Shown: positions 35,008-46,405 of the stretch, piece by piece | Layout: each line of letters starts with the position of its first letter | Numbering within the stretch: the first letter of the stretch is position 1 | Assembly: GCA_038496445.1 (NCBI GenBank) | Contig: JALMLS010000471.1 | Span: 62,001-126,000 of the forward strand | Length of the DNA stretch: 64,000 nt | Direction of reading: 5' to 3' | From: Trichosphaerium sp. ATCC 40318 | Lineage: Eukaryota; Discosea; Flabellinia; Trichosidae | The notes under the pieces: model-generated | What the model saw: the letters and a program-made list of their open reading frames with translations, nothing else | The model's database searches: none | Told to the model about the DNA's origin: nothing | Position numbers and translations under genes: made by a program

Positions 35008-35492
35008 TCACATGATTGTCTTTACAAATCCCATGCCAGTTTCAGTATTTGTTAATGTGAATCCCCTGGCAATAAAGAACTTTCCAACAAAAACATAAAG
35101 TGAAGGCGTGGTGTCATAAAGCTGGCTGCTTGTCTGTATTGCAGCTCTATATCCACTGATACAATACCTTCCCTCTTTTGGTACCTGCGTAACTTTTAGC
35201 TCCTTCTTTACTTTAAACGTTGACTCAGGTGAAGAGGTATTCTGCGGAAAACCGCGTAACCTTTCCATAAATTCGTCCAAACAAGGCTTTGCATCGTCTG
35301 TTAGGTACATACGATCAAGTCTAAAGCTATTGAAAGGATTAGCAATCAAAGTACGTACAATAAGATTCTTGGCTTACTTAGCAATAATAAACTCTATACG
35401 TGATTCCATAAAGCGTTTATAAGACTATTTTGAAAGGTATACCTCACGTGCTTGTCGAAGTTTTCGTTAGTCAAAATCACGTGCGTGCTCAT
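35008..35492 (-). CDS. hypothetical protein
   Basis: An ATG at 35492 gives MSTHVILTNENFDKHVRYTF, running to a GTATAG donor. A second block (about 35360-35008) reads SFRLDRMYLTDDAKPCLDEF, then STFKVKKELKVTQVPKEGRY and a beta-rich end (PSLYVFVGKFFIARGFTLTN), with its stop at 35008. The intron between them would be about 32 nt and is not secure. About 140 aa in all; no family recognised. Confidence 0.4.
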
Positions 35493-35623
35493 TTCGAATT
35501 CACAAAGTCAACAAACTTCTCTTGTATATTAATCCAGATCAGATGTTACAGTATGAGGTTGGCTATGGATGACATTTCAATATCAAAGTCACGCTGTAGG
35601 CAACAACAGCGTACAAAACCGTG

Positions 35624-36105
35624 ATTGGTAATTTGCCAACTTTTTTTGTCAATTTGTCAATTCTGTCAACTATCTCTTACTATGTAGTGCAGGTAAGATG
35701 TGTGCTTGTAATAGGTAGTGATACCTCCAATAATATTCTGGTGTCATGGCATGGAAGTACACCAACTTAAATAAATTTTATTGACTTTTAATTTGTTCTA
35801 TTATGTACATACATTTATTTTGATTTATAACGGCATATAAGTCCACTGAGGGGTGATTTTCAGTATCTGAAACAATTGAAAATGGTATTGTCGCTGAAAA
35901 AAAGTTTTGTCAACAAAATATTACACGTGGTCACACCTTTACCCAAAGCCAAAATCAGAATTCAAATACTATTCCATTGTCTTACATGTATCCAATGTAA
36001 CTGTAGTCAAGTCAATCAACAATATAGCATGGTCAGAGTCATTGATAGCGGATTGACAAATAGTTGACAAAAAAAAAGTTGACAAAAGTTGGCATTTTCC
36101 TAGTC
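35624..36105. repeat. possible small inverted-repeat element
   Basis: A stretch with GCCAACTTTTTTTGTCAA and TCTGTCAACTAT words (35630-35680) is met inverted at 36050-36105 (ATAGTTGACA, then AAGTTGACAAAAGTTGGC). The arms are imperfect and A/T-rich, and I see no clear target duplication. It may be an old MITE. Confidence 0.35.
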
Positions 36106-36903
36106 ACCTACAAAACCACAATAAAAAGCCATTTCTTTTTGCATTCTTTGTCGTTTTTAGACTTACTTTATTAACAAATCAATTGTTTGAGCACTATTCC
36201 TTGTGTCAGCTACCTCTTCGTACACAGCATGTAACCATAAATGCACCATGTTCATTTGTTTTGTTGTAATATCACAAATATGGCCAAGCTGTTAATGTAC
36301 CGTTGCAGTTACTTTTTTACTTGCATATTAGCAGTATAACCTTTGCTACTGTCCATTCACTGAGGGTGTAAAGTTGTTTTATAGCCAAATATGTGCGTAT
36401 ATATTGGGTATATGGTTGGCATGGAGAGTAAAAGATTGGTAGCCAACGGACGACCAAACAGAAACTCTTTTGGCAGAACCAAATAAATTAGTGCCAATTC
36501 AGGTACCTGGTGTACCATATTCTGGGTGGTTGCGTTAGTAGTAGTGTGTTTGCACTACTTTTGCGAACTTCAGCGGCATGTTAAAGTTCTAAGACACGTG
36601 ACATTTTCTCAGAACAGGCGATTTTTTTGTCTATCGTGGCTAAATCAATGTCGCTAAAGTAGACCCGTGGTAGCATATCCACTGTGGGAAATATACGGAA
36701 TTCTTAGTACCCTTAATTTTTAAGAACGGATGAAAACACTATGACCCACAGCACAATTAGAGAACTTTTCAAAACCATCAAACGTGCTCCACAAAAAAAA
36801 CTTGTACACAGTGGCAGAACGTGGCTCAAAAATCAGCAACACAACTTATATTCTGTGAAAAGGGCTATAACCAAAGAGCAAACATCTTAACTTGAGAAAC
36901 ACC
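36106..36903. other. intergenic, no gene seen
   Basis: About 0.8 kb without a credible open frame on either strand. One CACGTG lies at about 36593. Confidence 0.45.
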
Positions 36904-37434
36904 ATGAGCTTGAATGTATGTGTCTCTCCAAAACTATTTGTTAACAACTCTGTAGATTAACGACAAAGACACCGGCAAAGGGATTTGGAACTGGATGGTA
37001 AATGCTGTTGTTGAAGAGGTTGATGAAGAGGAACATCAGCATGAATATAAAATGAATGCATACGCCAACAAGGATGGTAAATTGCTTGGTGGCGGGAAGG
37101 GATTTGGTACGTTGATTTGTTTTTCGCAGAAAAATGAGAAAGCCACTCTTGTACCACCACTTGCTGCTCGGCAAAACGCTATTGTCTAGTATAACTTTCT
37201 GTAGGAGCTAGTATAGGAGAGGCTTTATGTTGTTTCTTTTGTACTCCATGCTACGCTTGTTCAAAAGTACGAAAACGCTTTTATCTATCCTGATCTTTTT
37301 CTTGTTGATTGTATTTCTTTGTTTAGTGCTCTGAAGGTGATACCTCAACAGGTGAATGCCTTTGTTGTTGTTTTTGTACCCCATGCTATGCAATATCAGA
37401 GTGTTGTAAGGACGATACAGTTCAACAATTGTGA
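36904..37434 (+). CDS. small protein with twin Cys-rich CFCTPCYA motifs
   Basis: Four exons join in phase: MSLN, then an acidic/His segment (VVEEVDEEEHQHEYKMNAYA) followed by GGGKGFG, then ALCCFFCTPCYACSK, then CLCCCFCTPCYAISECCKDD and the end DTVQQL. Donors include GTATGT and two GTACG sites. The two motifs are near repeats, CC(F/C)FCTPCYA(C/I)S, each ending or starting an exon, which suggests exon duplication. Such Cys clusters can be palmitoylated or bind metal; they recall PLAC8-like Cys-rich proteins but I cannot assign that family. No signal peptide or membrane helix is visible. About 115 aa. Confidence 0.65.
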
Positions 37435-37715
37435 ATACTTGAAATAAAACTACTAAGATCCATTAATTTTAACTTCCACAACAAGTGTATTTTTTTTTGA
37501 ATTTTGCTTGGCTAATTTTATCGTTTATCTATGTGCACGTGATACTTATGGACCAATAGTCCAAGCATACTCAAGTGCCTATCGGTCTTTAGTCGAGTAT
37601 TAACAGCACTACTCAGATTCGTAAATGTCTCTACAGCAGTGACTTAAAGATTGTTCAATGAAACTAAGGCTAAAAACAGAATTGTGTTCTAGTGCATTGC
37701 AACCATTGGTAAAAC

Positions 37716-39296
37716 ATGGGTAACGCTTTAGATAAGAACGAAAAGTATAAAGCAGCATTAAACAATAAAAAAAAGTATTTGACGCTGCGTAAAAGCGGTA
37801 TAAAAGATACTGAGCCTATAAATAAGCTCGTTTGGCTAGAAGAGTTGGTTTGTGTGCTGTTATTACTTAAAATCGCTAATACAGCTCTAGAACATCGAAG
37901 ATAACGATATTCAGGCGAAAGGAGTTAAATTGGGTACAGTTTACGCTAATTATTGACAAACTAACTTAACGACACCATAGACGCTCTTGTAAACCTCTCC
38001 AGTTTATCTCTTGATCGAAACAATATCTCCGAATTGCCTACAGGCCTTTACAAACTAGAAAAACTGAAATCATTAAAGATTTCACAGAATCCGTTAAACC
38101 AACTTCCAAGTTCCTTTCCTGACAACTCTTTTGCTATGTTAACTTCAATACACCTTCAAGGTGAGCTTTTAGCTATTCGAAAATGTCCTAACTAACACGT
38201 GATTAGCGTGTAATTTGTCAGATGTGTCAGTGTTGAAAGACTTGGCTGCTTTGGTTGAGATAAATGTTTCTCACAACTCCTTGTCTTCTTTGGATCTTCC
38301 TTGGGAGAAAATGACAAAGCTAGGGTATTTAGACGCATCTCATAATAATATAGAAGAAGTATCAGGTTCTCTTATATCAAATCCACAGATGCGATTCTGT
38401 CTGTTGAACAACAACAAGGTGGAAACAATTTGTTTTGATGGCGGTTTTGTTTACGTTTTTTTTTAGATTAAGAAGTATCCAAACGAAAGTTGTAGTCATC
38501 TAACAAAGCTGGATTTGCGTTGTAACAATATAATAGATATTGATGATAAGTTTAGACATGAAAACGCTGAGGTATGATGATGGCTTTGATAGTACTAAAT
38601 AATTTATGTTCTTTTTATAGGCTTTTTTTTCTGATGTTCCTGACTTGGTTCTTCCGAAACTATACTTGGGTTGCTTTGAATCATCTATTAATAAAGAAAT
38701 TCTCGAAGATATAGGCATTACCCATATTTTACGAATCATGGACAACAAACCTCCAGAGTTTCCAGAGGTATTCCTAAAAAGTATATCCTAGCTTTTCTGA
38801 AATGTCTTTTTTTTTTTAGAACTTCAAGTATCACGTAGTAGATGTGGTTGATAGTAATGTAGCTGATTTAACAAACCACTTTGATGATGCCATAAAATTT
38901 ATCACAGACGGCATTAAAAACGTACTCACAGACCGAAAAACTCGAAAAGAACAAAAACTCTTAGAACCATATTTTTCTCATTTTTTTCTTTGTTTCTTTG
39001 TTCATGTCTTTTTTTCAGGGATGTGTTCTTGTACATTGCCATTATGGTCGCTCCAGATCAGCTTCATTTGTAATAAGTACGTTGTACAATATTAGTCAAT
39101 ATGGCTTTGAAGATCATCCTACAGTTGCAAATTTTTTGGATTTTAACTTTTTCTTTTAGGCTATTTAATGGCAGAGCATAAACATGATTTAACATCTGCT
39201 CTTACTTTTCTTAAAACAAAACGACCTATTGCTAAACCAAACTCTAATTTTATGGAACAGCTTGAAACCTTGTATCAAAAACTGCAAGAAAAATAA
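37716..39296 (+). CDS. LRR dual-specificity protein phosphatase
   Basis: Multi-exon gene. The N-terminus MGNALDKN fits an N-myristoylation signal. Leucine-rich repeats follow (LSSLSLDRNNISELPTGLYK, INVSHNSLSSLDLPWEKM, LGYLDASHNNIEEVSGSL, KLDLRCNNIIDIDD). The C-terminal half is a dual-specificity phosphatase: VLPKLYLGCFESSINKEILE, ITHILRIMDN, VVDVVDSNVADLTNHFDDAI, and the active site VHCHYGRSRSAS with the catalytic Cys codon at 39037-39039. The gene ends FMEQLETLYQKLQEK. DSPs remove phosphate from Ser/Thr and Tyr of MAP kinases and relatives. The LRR-DSP layout resembles LRR MAP-kinase phosphatases of social amoebae. Membrane tethering through myristate is inferred. Confidence 0.85.
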
Positions 39297-39522
39297 ATCG
39301 TGTTGGATTAAGAGTCATTCTAATCCACAACATTGAATGACTTTTCCAAAAAAACGAAGTTTTGAATGTATTTTTCTTCTTTATTTTCCATACGCAACTC
39401 ACGCTTAGGATAACTTCAATATGATAATGTACAACTTGTGTTTTTGTTAAACGTCACAAATGTTAGTTCAGCCGTTTATGATAACAACAAGTAATGCCAT
39501 GAAGCAACTTGACCTTATAAAG

Positions 39523-40125
39523 TCAACATAGTGAGTTGACACCTTCATCTGTGACAGTGTTGTTGGTAAGGCCAATTTTGTGTTTGCCAGCAAGCGCTTT
39601 AATGCTTCCATCTGTAATGTGATTACCAGTGAATGGTACGCACACCAAAGAGTGATGATACCTTCATTTGTAACACCCTTGCACTCAAAAAGACGAATAG
39701 TGAACTCCTGAAAGTGCTTTGATATCATCATCAGTAATACCAGCACAACCTGTAAGGTTAATAGAATATACATCAGCAAGCGACATCACACCTTCATCTG
39801 TAATTTTAGTACAACCACTTAGATAAATGGTATGAACACCAACAAGCGATTTCACACTCATTTGTGAATAACCAAGATAAATGGTATGAACTCCTGAAAG
39901 CGCTTTGACGCCTTCATCTGTAATACCATGACACTCTGTAAGGTAAATAGAATAAACGCCAGCGAGTGTTTTGACACCTTCATCTGTAATGTTATCACAA
40001 AAACATAAATTAATAGTATGAACATCAGCAAGCTATTTGATACCCTCATCTTTAATGAGATTACAAAACCTTAGATTAATAGTGTGAACTCCTGAAAGTG
40101 CTTTGATCCCTTCACGAGCTTGTAG
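39523..40125 (-). pseudogene. degenerate leucine-rich-repeat gene (GVHTIYL..C..ITDEGVK repeats)
   Basis: The minus strand encodes about eight units of roughly 25 residues of the type GVHTIYLSGCTKITDEGVM, the Cys-containing LRR seen in F-box/LRR proteins. The reading is broken by an in-frame TAG near 40035 (KDEGIK stop LADVHTI), a frameshift near 39700 (KALSGVH to IRLFECKGVTNEG) and a further shift near 39630. No start codon or F-box precedes the repeats. It closely resembles the repeats of the F-box/LRR gene at 45558-46326 and is best read as a decayed relative. Confidence 0.7.
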
Positions 40126-40320
40126 TGGCACTTTGCAATCTCTCAATTTCTACTTTATGCAAAAAAACGGTGAAAGATACAAGTCGTAGAAGTAGTTTAT
40201 AATCATCTCAATTTATTTTTTTCTACAATACATCGGTGTTTTAATTGGGTGTGTGTGGTTAAGCGGTGAGGGTAATAGTTTTGGTTTGTTGGTTTTTTAA
40301 GTGTGGAGTGGAGGTTTTTG

Positions 40321-42991
40321 TTACCGAGCGTGTTCTTTTTTTTTAAACCGCTTAAACTCAATCAACTTAAGTCGTAAAAAATCTTCTATGATATGTTGTA
40401 CTTCATTAAAAGTATCTATACTTAATTTACCTCTATAATGTGCTTGCTTAACATGTTCTTGCTCATCCTTACTTATATTAAGTGCAACCTCCTTATGAGA
40501 ACCGAAATATTTTACACATATTTCAGTGGCATAGTTTGTTGTTGGATTCCTAGAATATTCCGGGTTTCCGCACAGCTCTTTATAATGGATTATGTCTTTA
40601 AAGAAATATAGATTCTCTTCACACATATCCCTCTTTAAGAACTGTTCAAATGATTTATACAAAGGAGCATTATCAACAAGACCTCTAATGTTAGAAAGTA
40701 CTGCTGGTATTGCTTTTTGGAAGTTCGAAGATTGACAAGGATCACTGCTTCTTCGTTGATTACCACGTGGTCTTGAGCTCTATTTAAGATGTTAGATATA
40801 TTATTAACACAGTATAGGTTCTTTGAAGAGTATAAAGGGTGGATGACGTACACTACGAGCAGAAGCAGGGTACTTTGATTTTTTCTTTCTTTTTTCGCTT
40901 TTTCTTATTTTCCATTTTGAGAAAAGACCAGTTGGGTTTGCATATGACATCTCTGCTATTGCTTTTTCTCTTTCTGTACGTAACCCTCCAGGAGTACGTG
41001 AAAATATAGCAACCATTTGATCAAATGATGTCTCTTTATGAGGTGTATTCTCATCGATAAACTGAACAAGACGCTGACTCACAAATTGCTCAAACATTTG
41101 CGACTCTGTGAATACTTCAAGAATCTGAAAAAAAAGTTGGAAAAAAAAAATGTACAAAGGGAGAAATAGCACTAAGGGTTTTTTCAGTGAAAAGGTTTTT
41201 TTTTAAAGTCAAGAAAAAATGTCGTACCTGTTGAGTGTAACAGCGATCTTTATCGTTTGTTTTTGTACACACAACTGCATTTATAAGTGATTCTTTATCA
41301 AGAACTGTTTGTCCTGTATTGAAGTTGTAAGAACACCAAAAAGAAGATAACAAAATTATGAGATTTTTTTTCTCTTTTCTCAAACTTTTTATCGAACCTT
41401 GTTCATCTTTTGTGATATGATTGACATATGTCGCCACAAGAGAAAGATAAAACTGTGTAAACGCAGTCCGTATTTTAATTCCCTTTTGAGAAAAAGAAGA
41501 ATAAGCACAACACTTCAGTACATAAACAAAAAAACAACTTACTTTGAAAGCAAGTCCTCTTTTTAAACCTTGACGATTTTCAGTCAAAGCTTTTATGATT
41601 ATAAACCTCTCCTCTGGTAATGTTGCAAACTGATGTTTTGATTTTGTAGTAGTACAAGTACCACGATCCAAATCAACGAATACAACCTTTAAAAAAGAGT
41701 TGTCAACAAAGGATGAACCCAATCAATAAACTTTTTTTTTGAAATGTCTTTTTTTCAATCTCCAAATGACGTACTTGTTCTAGAGGTAGGCTCATTATTT
41801 CAGGTATAGAAGAAGAGTGTACACCAACAAAGAAAGGCATAGGTGCACAACAGTAACTCAACAAGGCTTGAGGTAACACTGGGATGAATACATGCTTTAA
41901 AAAAAAAATTAGTAAAAAAATACTAGAACTCAAAAAAGTGCATCGTACAGGCCAACAAAATGGGTAAAGAAGTGTTACTGCTGCAAAACAGCACTCAGAG
42001 ACCTTCTGAAGGCTAGCACTATGCATTATAATGCGTCTCTCGTAAAGTAAAGAAGAAAACAACTCCATCAGTGCTGCATTGTTTAAACTAAGCACTAAAG
42101 GCTGCAAAGACATCTACACGCTATCGTAAGTGATGTGATCGAACTAAGAACAAAGATAACGTAGTTTGACGCCATCAAAACAAGAAAAATCGAAAATCAC
42201 CAAAAAACCGCTTACTCTTCCGAAGGGGTATTCCTCTTCTTGTTCCGGATATGTCAGAGTATACAACGTAGGTAAGCCATCTATATGGCGTACGCTTATT
42301 GTAACGTCCTTGCCCTGTGAACGATATTAGAGCCAAAACAAGTAATTAGGAAAGAATTACCACTGAAGGCATTGTAACGTTGTAATAAACGTCCATAAAT
42401 GTTGTCCAGCCCTCTATTCCCGCCACATTCATACGTTGGTCTAGAATATTAACTATAGACCACAACACTTTGAAATGAGGTCTAATTAGCGTTAATAAGG
42501 TAGTATATACGCGTGTAACCAAGTTGTAGAGCAAAGTAGAAAACATGACACTTACGTTGTACTGAGCACGCATAAGCATTCAGGATGTTCCTTGTCTGCT
42601 CTGAATATTCTCATTACACAAGCAAATACTCTCTGAGTGTCGTTTAGTGCCCAAAAAGTATTAAAAGTACTCAAAAATGTACCTGTCCGTCGCTGTTTGT
42701 TAATGCAAAGCAAAATCGGCGTTGTCTAGCTTCATTGTTAGGTTTTGTTATACTTGAACAATAAACCAGCTTTTAAAGTCTAGAACTGTGTTTTTATACG
42801 TAAACGTACGCTTTTGATAGAGTAACAGCGTCTGTTGACGGGAAACAAAACTGTAATGCGCTTCTTTCAAAGCCAGCCGCTCTGGGAAACGCCAGTTTTA
42901 ATTTTGGCGTGACTCCACCGTTTTGTTGATCCCGTACCAATCCAATCCATAATGCTTGCTCAAAAAGCTTCTCCCAATGTCCCTCGGACAT
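40321..42991 (-). CDS. DENN-domain protein with C-terminal RGS domain
   Basis: From 42991 the gene reads a tripartite DENN module. uDENN: GLVRDQQNGGVTPKLKLAFP, ALQFCFPSTDAV and RRFCFALTNSDGQ. DENN core: LMELFSSLLYERRIIMHSAS, then HVFIPVLPQALLSYCCAPMP and FFVGVHSSSIPEIMSLPLEQ. A C-terminal dDENN-like part ends QMFEQFVSQRLVQFI and a basic linker. A 72-nt intron (donor GTACGT at 40851, acceptor TAG before 40779) joins in phase to SSRPRGNQRR and an RGS domain (KSFEQFLKRDMCEENLYFFK, then FLRLKLIEFKRFKKK). DENN domains are GEFs for Rab GTPases; RGS domains stimulate G-alpha GTPase. The fusion would link heterotrimeric G-protein signalling to membrane traffic, which is inference. Confidence 0.8.
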
Positions 42992-43019
42992 ATGGGATAC
43001 TCGGAACAGCCACTTCCGA

Positions 43020-43746
43020 CGATGGCAGTTTTAGACAATAAATTTTAGGTTTTTTCAGTGTCGACGCCTATTTAATGAGTCTGTACACCTAGAAGCTATG
43101 TATCGTTTCTATAATTAATATTATGAGTGTGCTATTCATAAAACAGAGAATCTGTTGGACTTTTCGTAAAACCAAGGTTCTATTAGTGGCAACAAAAGCT
43201 ATTGCTTTAGATAATAGTCGCTACACTTTAGAGTGCGAATGTTTGCGGTTTTTGTTAGGAACCCAAATCAAAGGGCGGTAAATAGGTTAACATCGTCCCT
43301 GAGCGTAATCTTTGCGCACAGATACACATCGAACACTTTTTATACAGTTATGAACCAAAAACAGCGCCAAAACCACAGACGTACGTTTTAAACTCTAAGA
43401 AGTGTACTGTTATGTTAGCGCTATTGATTGGATTACAAAAAACAATATCTTTCAATTTAGCGCTTCTCGTTGCGTCAAGGTTTACTGTTTGCATGGAGGC
43501 TAGTGTATGAACATTTATAGTGCCAGAAGAGCATGTTGCATGAATATTCACATTGCTAGCAGGTAAGAGGTCGTCATTACCATCTACAATTAACGTTAAC
43601 TACCGCGACTGCGTGAAAGAGAAGAGAGCAAAAAAGGCTGCGTTTTTTTCGTCAGTGACAGTGAGTGCTTTACTAGGCCTCTCAATCCCTCTTTTATTAC
43701 GTTGTGATAAGTATTATGCTATACAATTACAGATTGACTAGTTATT
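43020..43746. other. intergenic, short ORFs on both strands unresolved
   Basis: A minus-strand frame at 43551-43348 (NIHATCSSGTINVHTLASM) and an opposing plus-strand frame at 43553-43741 with a hydrophobic stretch (SVTVSALLGLSIPLLL) both look slightly protein-like. Neither has splice or motif support. Confidence 0.35.
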
Positions 43747-45253
43747 CTAAACATTTGCTTGAGTTTCTCCTTTTTTTCTTTGTCGTACACCTTTTGCTAT
43801 TGAAATGACTTTTTGTTTCTTCTTTTTAAGTACAAGTTCACTATCTTTAGGTGCTAGTACTATATAAACAATACGTCCATATGAAACTGAGTATAGAATG
43901 AATCCCAAAGCGAAGATATAGTCAAGAAGTATGATGAATATCAACATTAGACTAACAATGATTATCATAGCTATTAGTGGTATAATAGTAGCTCTTCTAA
44001 GGTGAGTTAACTTGTCTATAGTTCCTTGAACTATTTCAATGTCTCCTGATAACTTGGCACCTTCTTTAAGTCCTGTGATTATTCTGTTTGCAAGACTAAA
44101 CGCGATTATAATTTGTGGTCCGTAACTAAAGAAAACAGCTGCACCGCTATACGCAGAGTAAAAATCTACATAAGTATGTATTGTTAGTATACTAATAATG
44201 TAATTCTGCAATGATAAAACGAATTGTTTAAAAATCACGTGTGCACTAGTGTAAACTTAAGCGCTTGAAAGAAAAAACTTGAAAAAAAGTGTAACTTTTT
44301 TTTGTTTTGCGACATTGTACTATTCTGAAAATGATTATAAATTCGTTAAGACTTACATCTTATCCGTTCATCAGCTACGATATATACTGTAAGAGGTCCA
44401 GCAAAAGCCAAAAAAAACGCCGATAGAAATGAAACAGTTTTTAAAAGCATGAACCAAAACACTACATTTCTCTTCTCTCCAGGTAATGTTCTCACTACTC
44501 TACGTTTAATAATTAGATTCATAATGTTGTATATATATAATTAACACTGTACTTCATTAGTCTCAATGTCAGTATCAAGTTAAAAGCGGATAAACACAGA
44601 ATTCCAAGTGTCCATAAAATGACGGGAAAAATATCTCTTGTCATTCTGTATCCAGCAATAACCATTGTGCAACCCAATACTCCAGCTAAGGTTTTTTTTC
44701 GGTTAAATTCTCTCACGATCACTTGCTAATGACTTTTGGTACCTGATGACATGACCATCATAATCGCAAACAACATGTGATTATTGTTTAGTTCAAAAAA
44801 ATTCTTCAGTTTGAAAGGATACAAATTCCAAAGTCTGTACATTGCAAGGTAGAACCCTATTACCCCAACTACAAGTGCAACAGAATATATGACTATAACG
44901 CCTGCTTTGTTGGTTGTACAAGCGTGATTACGGCCAAATTTATCCCGAAAATCCAAACTCACTCCATCACCACTCCAACTAAATTTGCGGTTAATGGATT
45001 AAACAGAACACAAAAACCTTTCGAAAACTAACATTCCGGAACTCCTACCAGCATCACAGCAAGTGCCTGGATAGGTGTAAATATGTTTTGACGCCATAAC
45101 GGTTTAACACGCCTATCAAGCAAGAAAATAGCGTTTGATGCGTAAAACAAAGGCGTACCCACTGTTACACATGCAAAAAGTGTTGTTTATGCATGTTCCT
45201 TGGCCGCTACACTCAAGTAATAGAGGCCATACTAGAAAACATGTTCCGTTCAT
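43747..45253 (-). CDS. EGF-like domain plus multi-pass (7TM-type) membrane protein
   Basis: Exon 1 (45253-45159) encodes MNGTCFLVWPLLLECSGQG, then TCINNTFCMCNSG. A GTACGC donor and an acceptor before 44978 join WSGDGVSLDFRDKFGRNHAC in phase, completing an EGF-like pattern (C.GQGTC....C.C..GW.G). About seven hydrophobic helices follow: GVIVIYSVALVVGVIGFYLA, HMLFAIMMVMSS, VLGCTMVIAGYRM, FPVILWTLGILCLSAFNLIL, FMLLKTVSFLSAFFLAFAG, VFFSYGPQIIIAFSLANRI, IIPLIAMIIIVSLMLIFIIL and LGFILYSVSYGRIVYIVL. The C-terminal tail is basic. An adhesion-type receptor is the likeliest reading; ligand and coupling are unknown. Confidence 0.7.
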
Positions 45254-45557
45254 TCCCCGACGAACAGTTACGTAACTGTGTAATAATTAAATAATCACGT
45301 GACGTTTGAATTACTTTGACTTTGTTGTTTTTTTAGCTATCCTTGCAACGACTAATTGACTAACGACAAGCTGAGCCATAATCCAAAATAATCTTTGAGT
45401 ATAGTAGATGAAGTGTTGTTTGTTCGTTGGCAGAAATAAACAAGTCGACAACTATCATTTTACTTCTTTCTTTTTTTAGCCAAAAAGAGCTTCAGGCAAT
45501 ACCCACAAACCGTCATGTGGTTAAATGTATATCGCCGGTAGTAACAATGTATTCACA
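45254..45557. other. intergenic, promoter side of the EGF-7TM gene
   Basis: About 300 bp with one CACGTG at about 45294. I see no gene; the plus-strand frame at 45427 is a shadow of the F-box/LRR tail. Confidence 0.45.
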
Positions 45558-46326
45558 TCAACGATTGCGGCATGGAGAGCAACCACAAAGTTTAATAGTG
45601 TGCACGCCTTCTAGCTCCTTTATTCCCTCAACAGTTATATTAGGGCATCCATAGCAGTAAATTGTATGTGCACCATGTAGTGCCTTTAATGAAGCATCTG
45701 TTATCTCTGTAAAAGCCAAGTTTATATTATGTATGTTTCTCTCCTTGCAATAATGAGATGATACTACTGTCTGTTATTTTGGATCTTTGGAGATTAAGAG
45801 AACGAACACCATGAAGACAAGCCAAGTCGTTGTCATTAACTTGAAAGTAAGTACACTCTATTACTGTGTTTTTAATCAACGGACTTCCTTCCAGAACACG
45901 ACAATCTGATGATGAGTGCAGTACAAGGGAATCAAAGCCTATATTATAGCGAATAATATTGTTGAACAAGTGAGAGACTGCTGTTGTTCTAATTCTTTGT
46001 ATTCTGTTCAAATTACGTAGAATTTGAGTTAATATCTCTGGTGGAAGAAAATGAAGTGATACCACTTGTGTTATCGGTTTCAATCGTTTTTTACTCATTA
46101 CAATGGAGAAGATACGTATACCAAAGCCACTCTGTACTGTTTTAATGTTTAGTGGATGAAAAGTAAAGTCCTTTTCCAAAAAGTGCGAGTTTTCTAGATC
46201 AAAGTTGGTTGCTCTTATTTGTGGTACACCATTTTTGTTTCTATTTTTGACAACTGCCAGTTCTGTTCTTTCCTCCTTCGTTTGAACTATTATACTGGCT
46301 TTAGTGGTACCTAACTCTAGACTCAA
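45558..46326 (-). CDS. F-box/LRR protein, frame interrupted near the 3' end
   Basis: From 46326 a 199-aa frame contains an F-box at about residues 92-130 (SLHFLPPEILTQILRNLNRI, then TTAVSHLFNNIIRYNI), followed by the first LRR-like units (NDNDLACLHGVRSLNLQRSK, ITDSSIISLLQ). At about 45745 the LRR text shifts by one base and continues for about 60 codons (INLAFTEITDASLKALHGAH, TIYCYGCPNITVEGIKELEG, VHTIKLCGCSPCRNR) to a stop at 45558. No intron of plausible size repairs this, so it is a one-base insertion, a sequencing error, or a recent inactivation that truncates the LRR. F-box/LRR proteins select SCF substrates through the LRR. Confidence 0.65.
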
Positions 46327-46405
46327 AAAGACAGTAGCAGTAGGTATTCATTTGTTTACAATTTAGGAATTTTTATTTCCATTTTTTTTTTTCTTTCATG
46401 TTATT

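Noticed and set aside
45040-45180. Attractive minus-strand reading VGTPLFYASNAIFLLDRR upstream of the EGF-7TM second exon
   Set aside because: It lies inside the intron defined by the in-phase GTACGC donor and the EGF-completing junction, and has no start or donor of its own.
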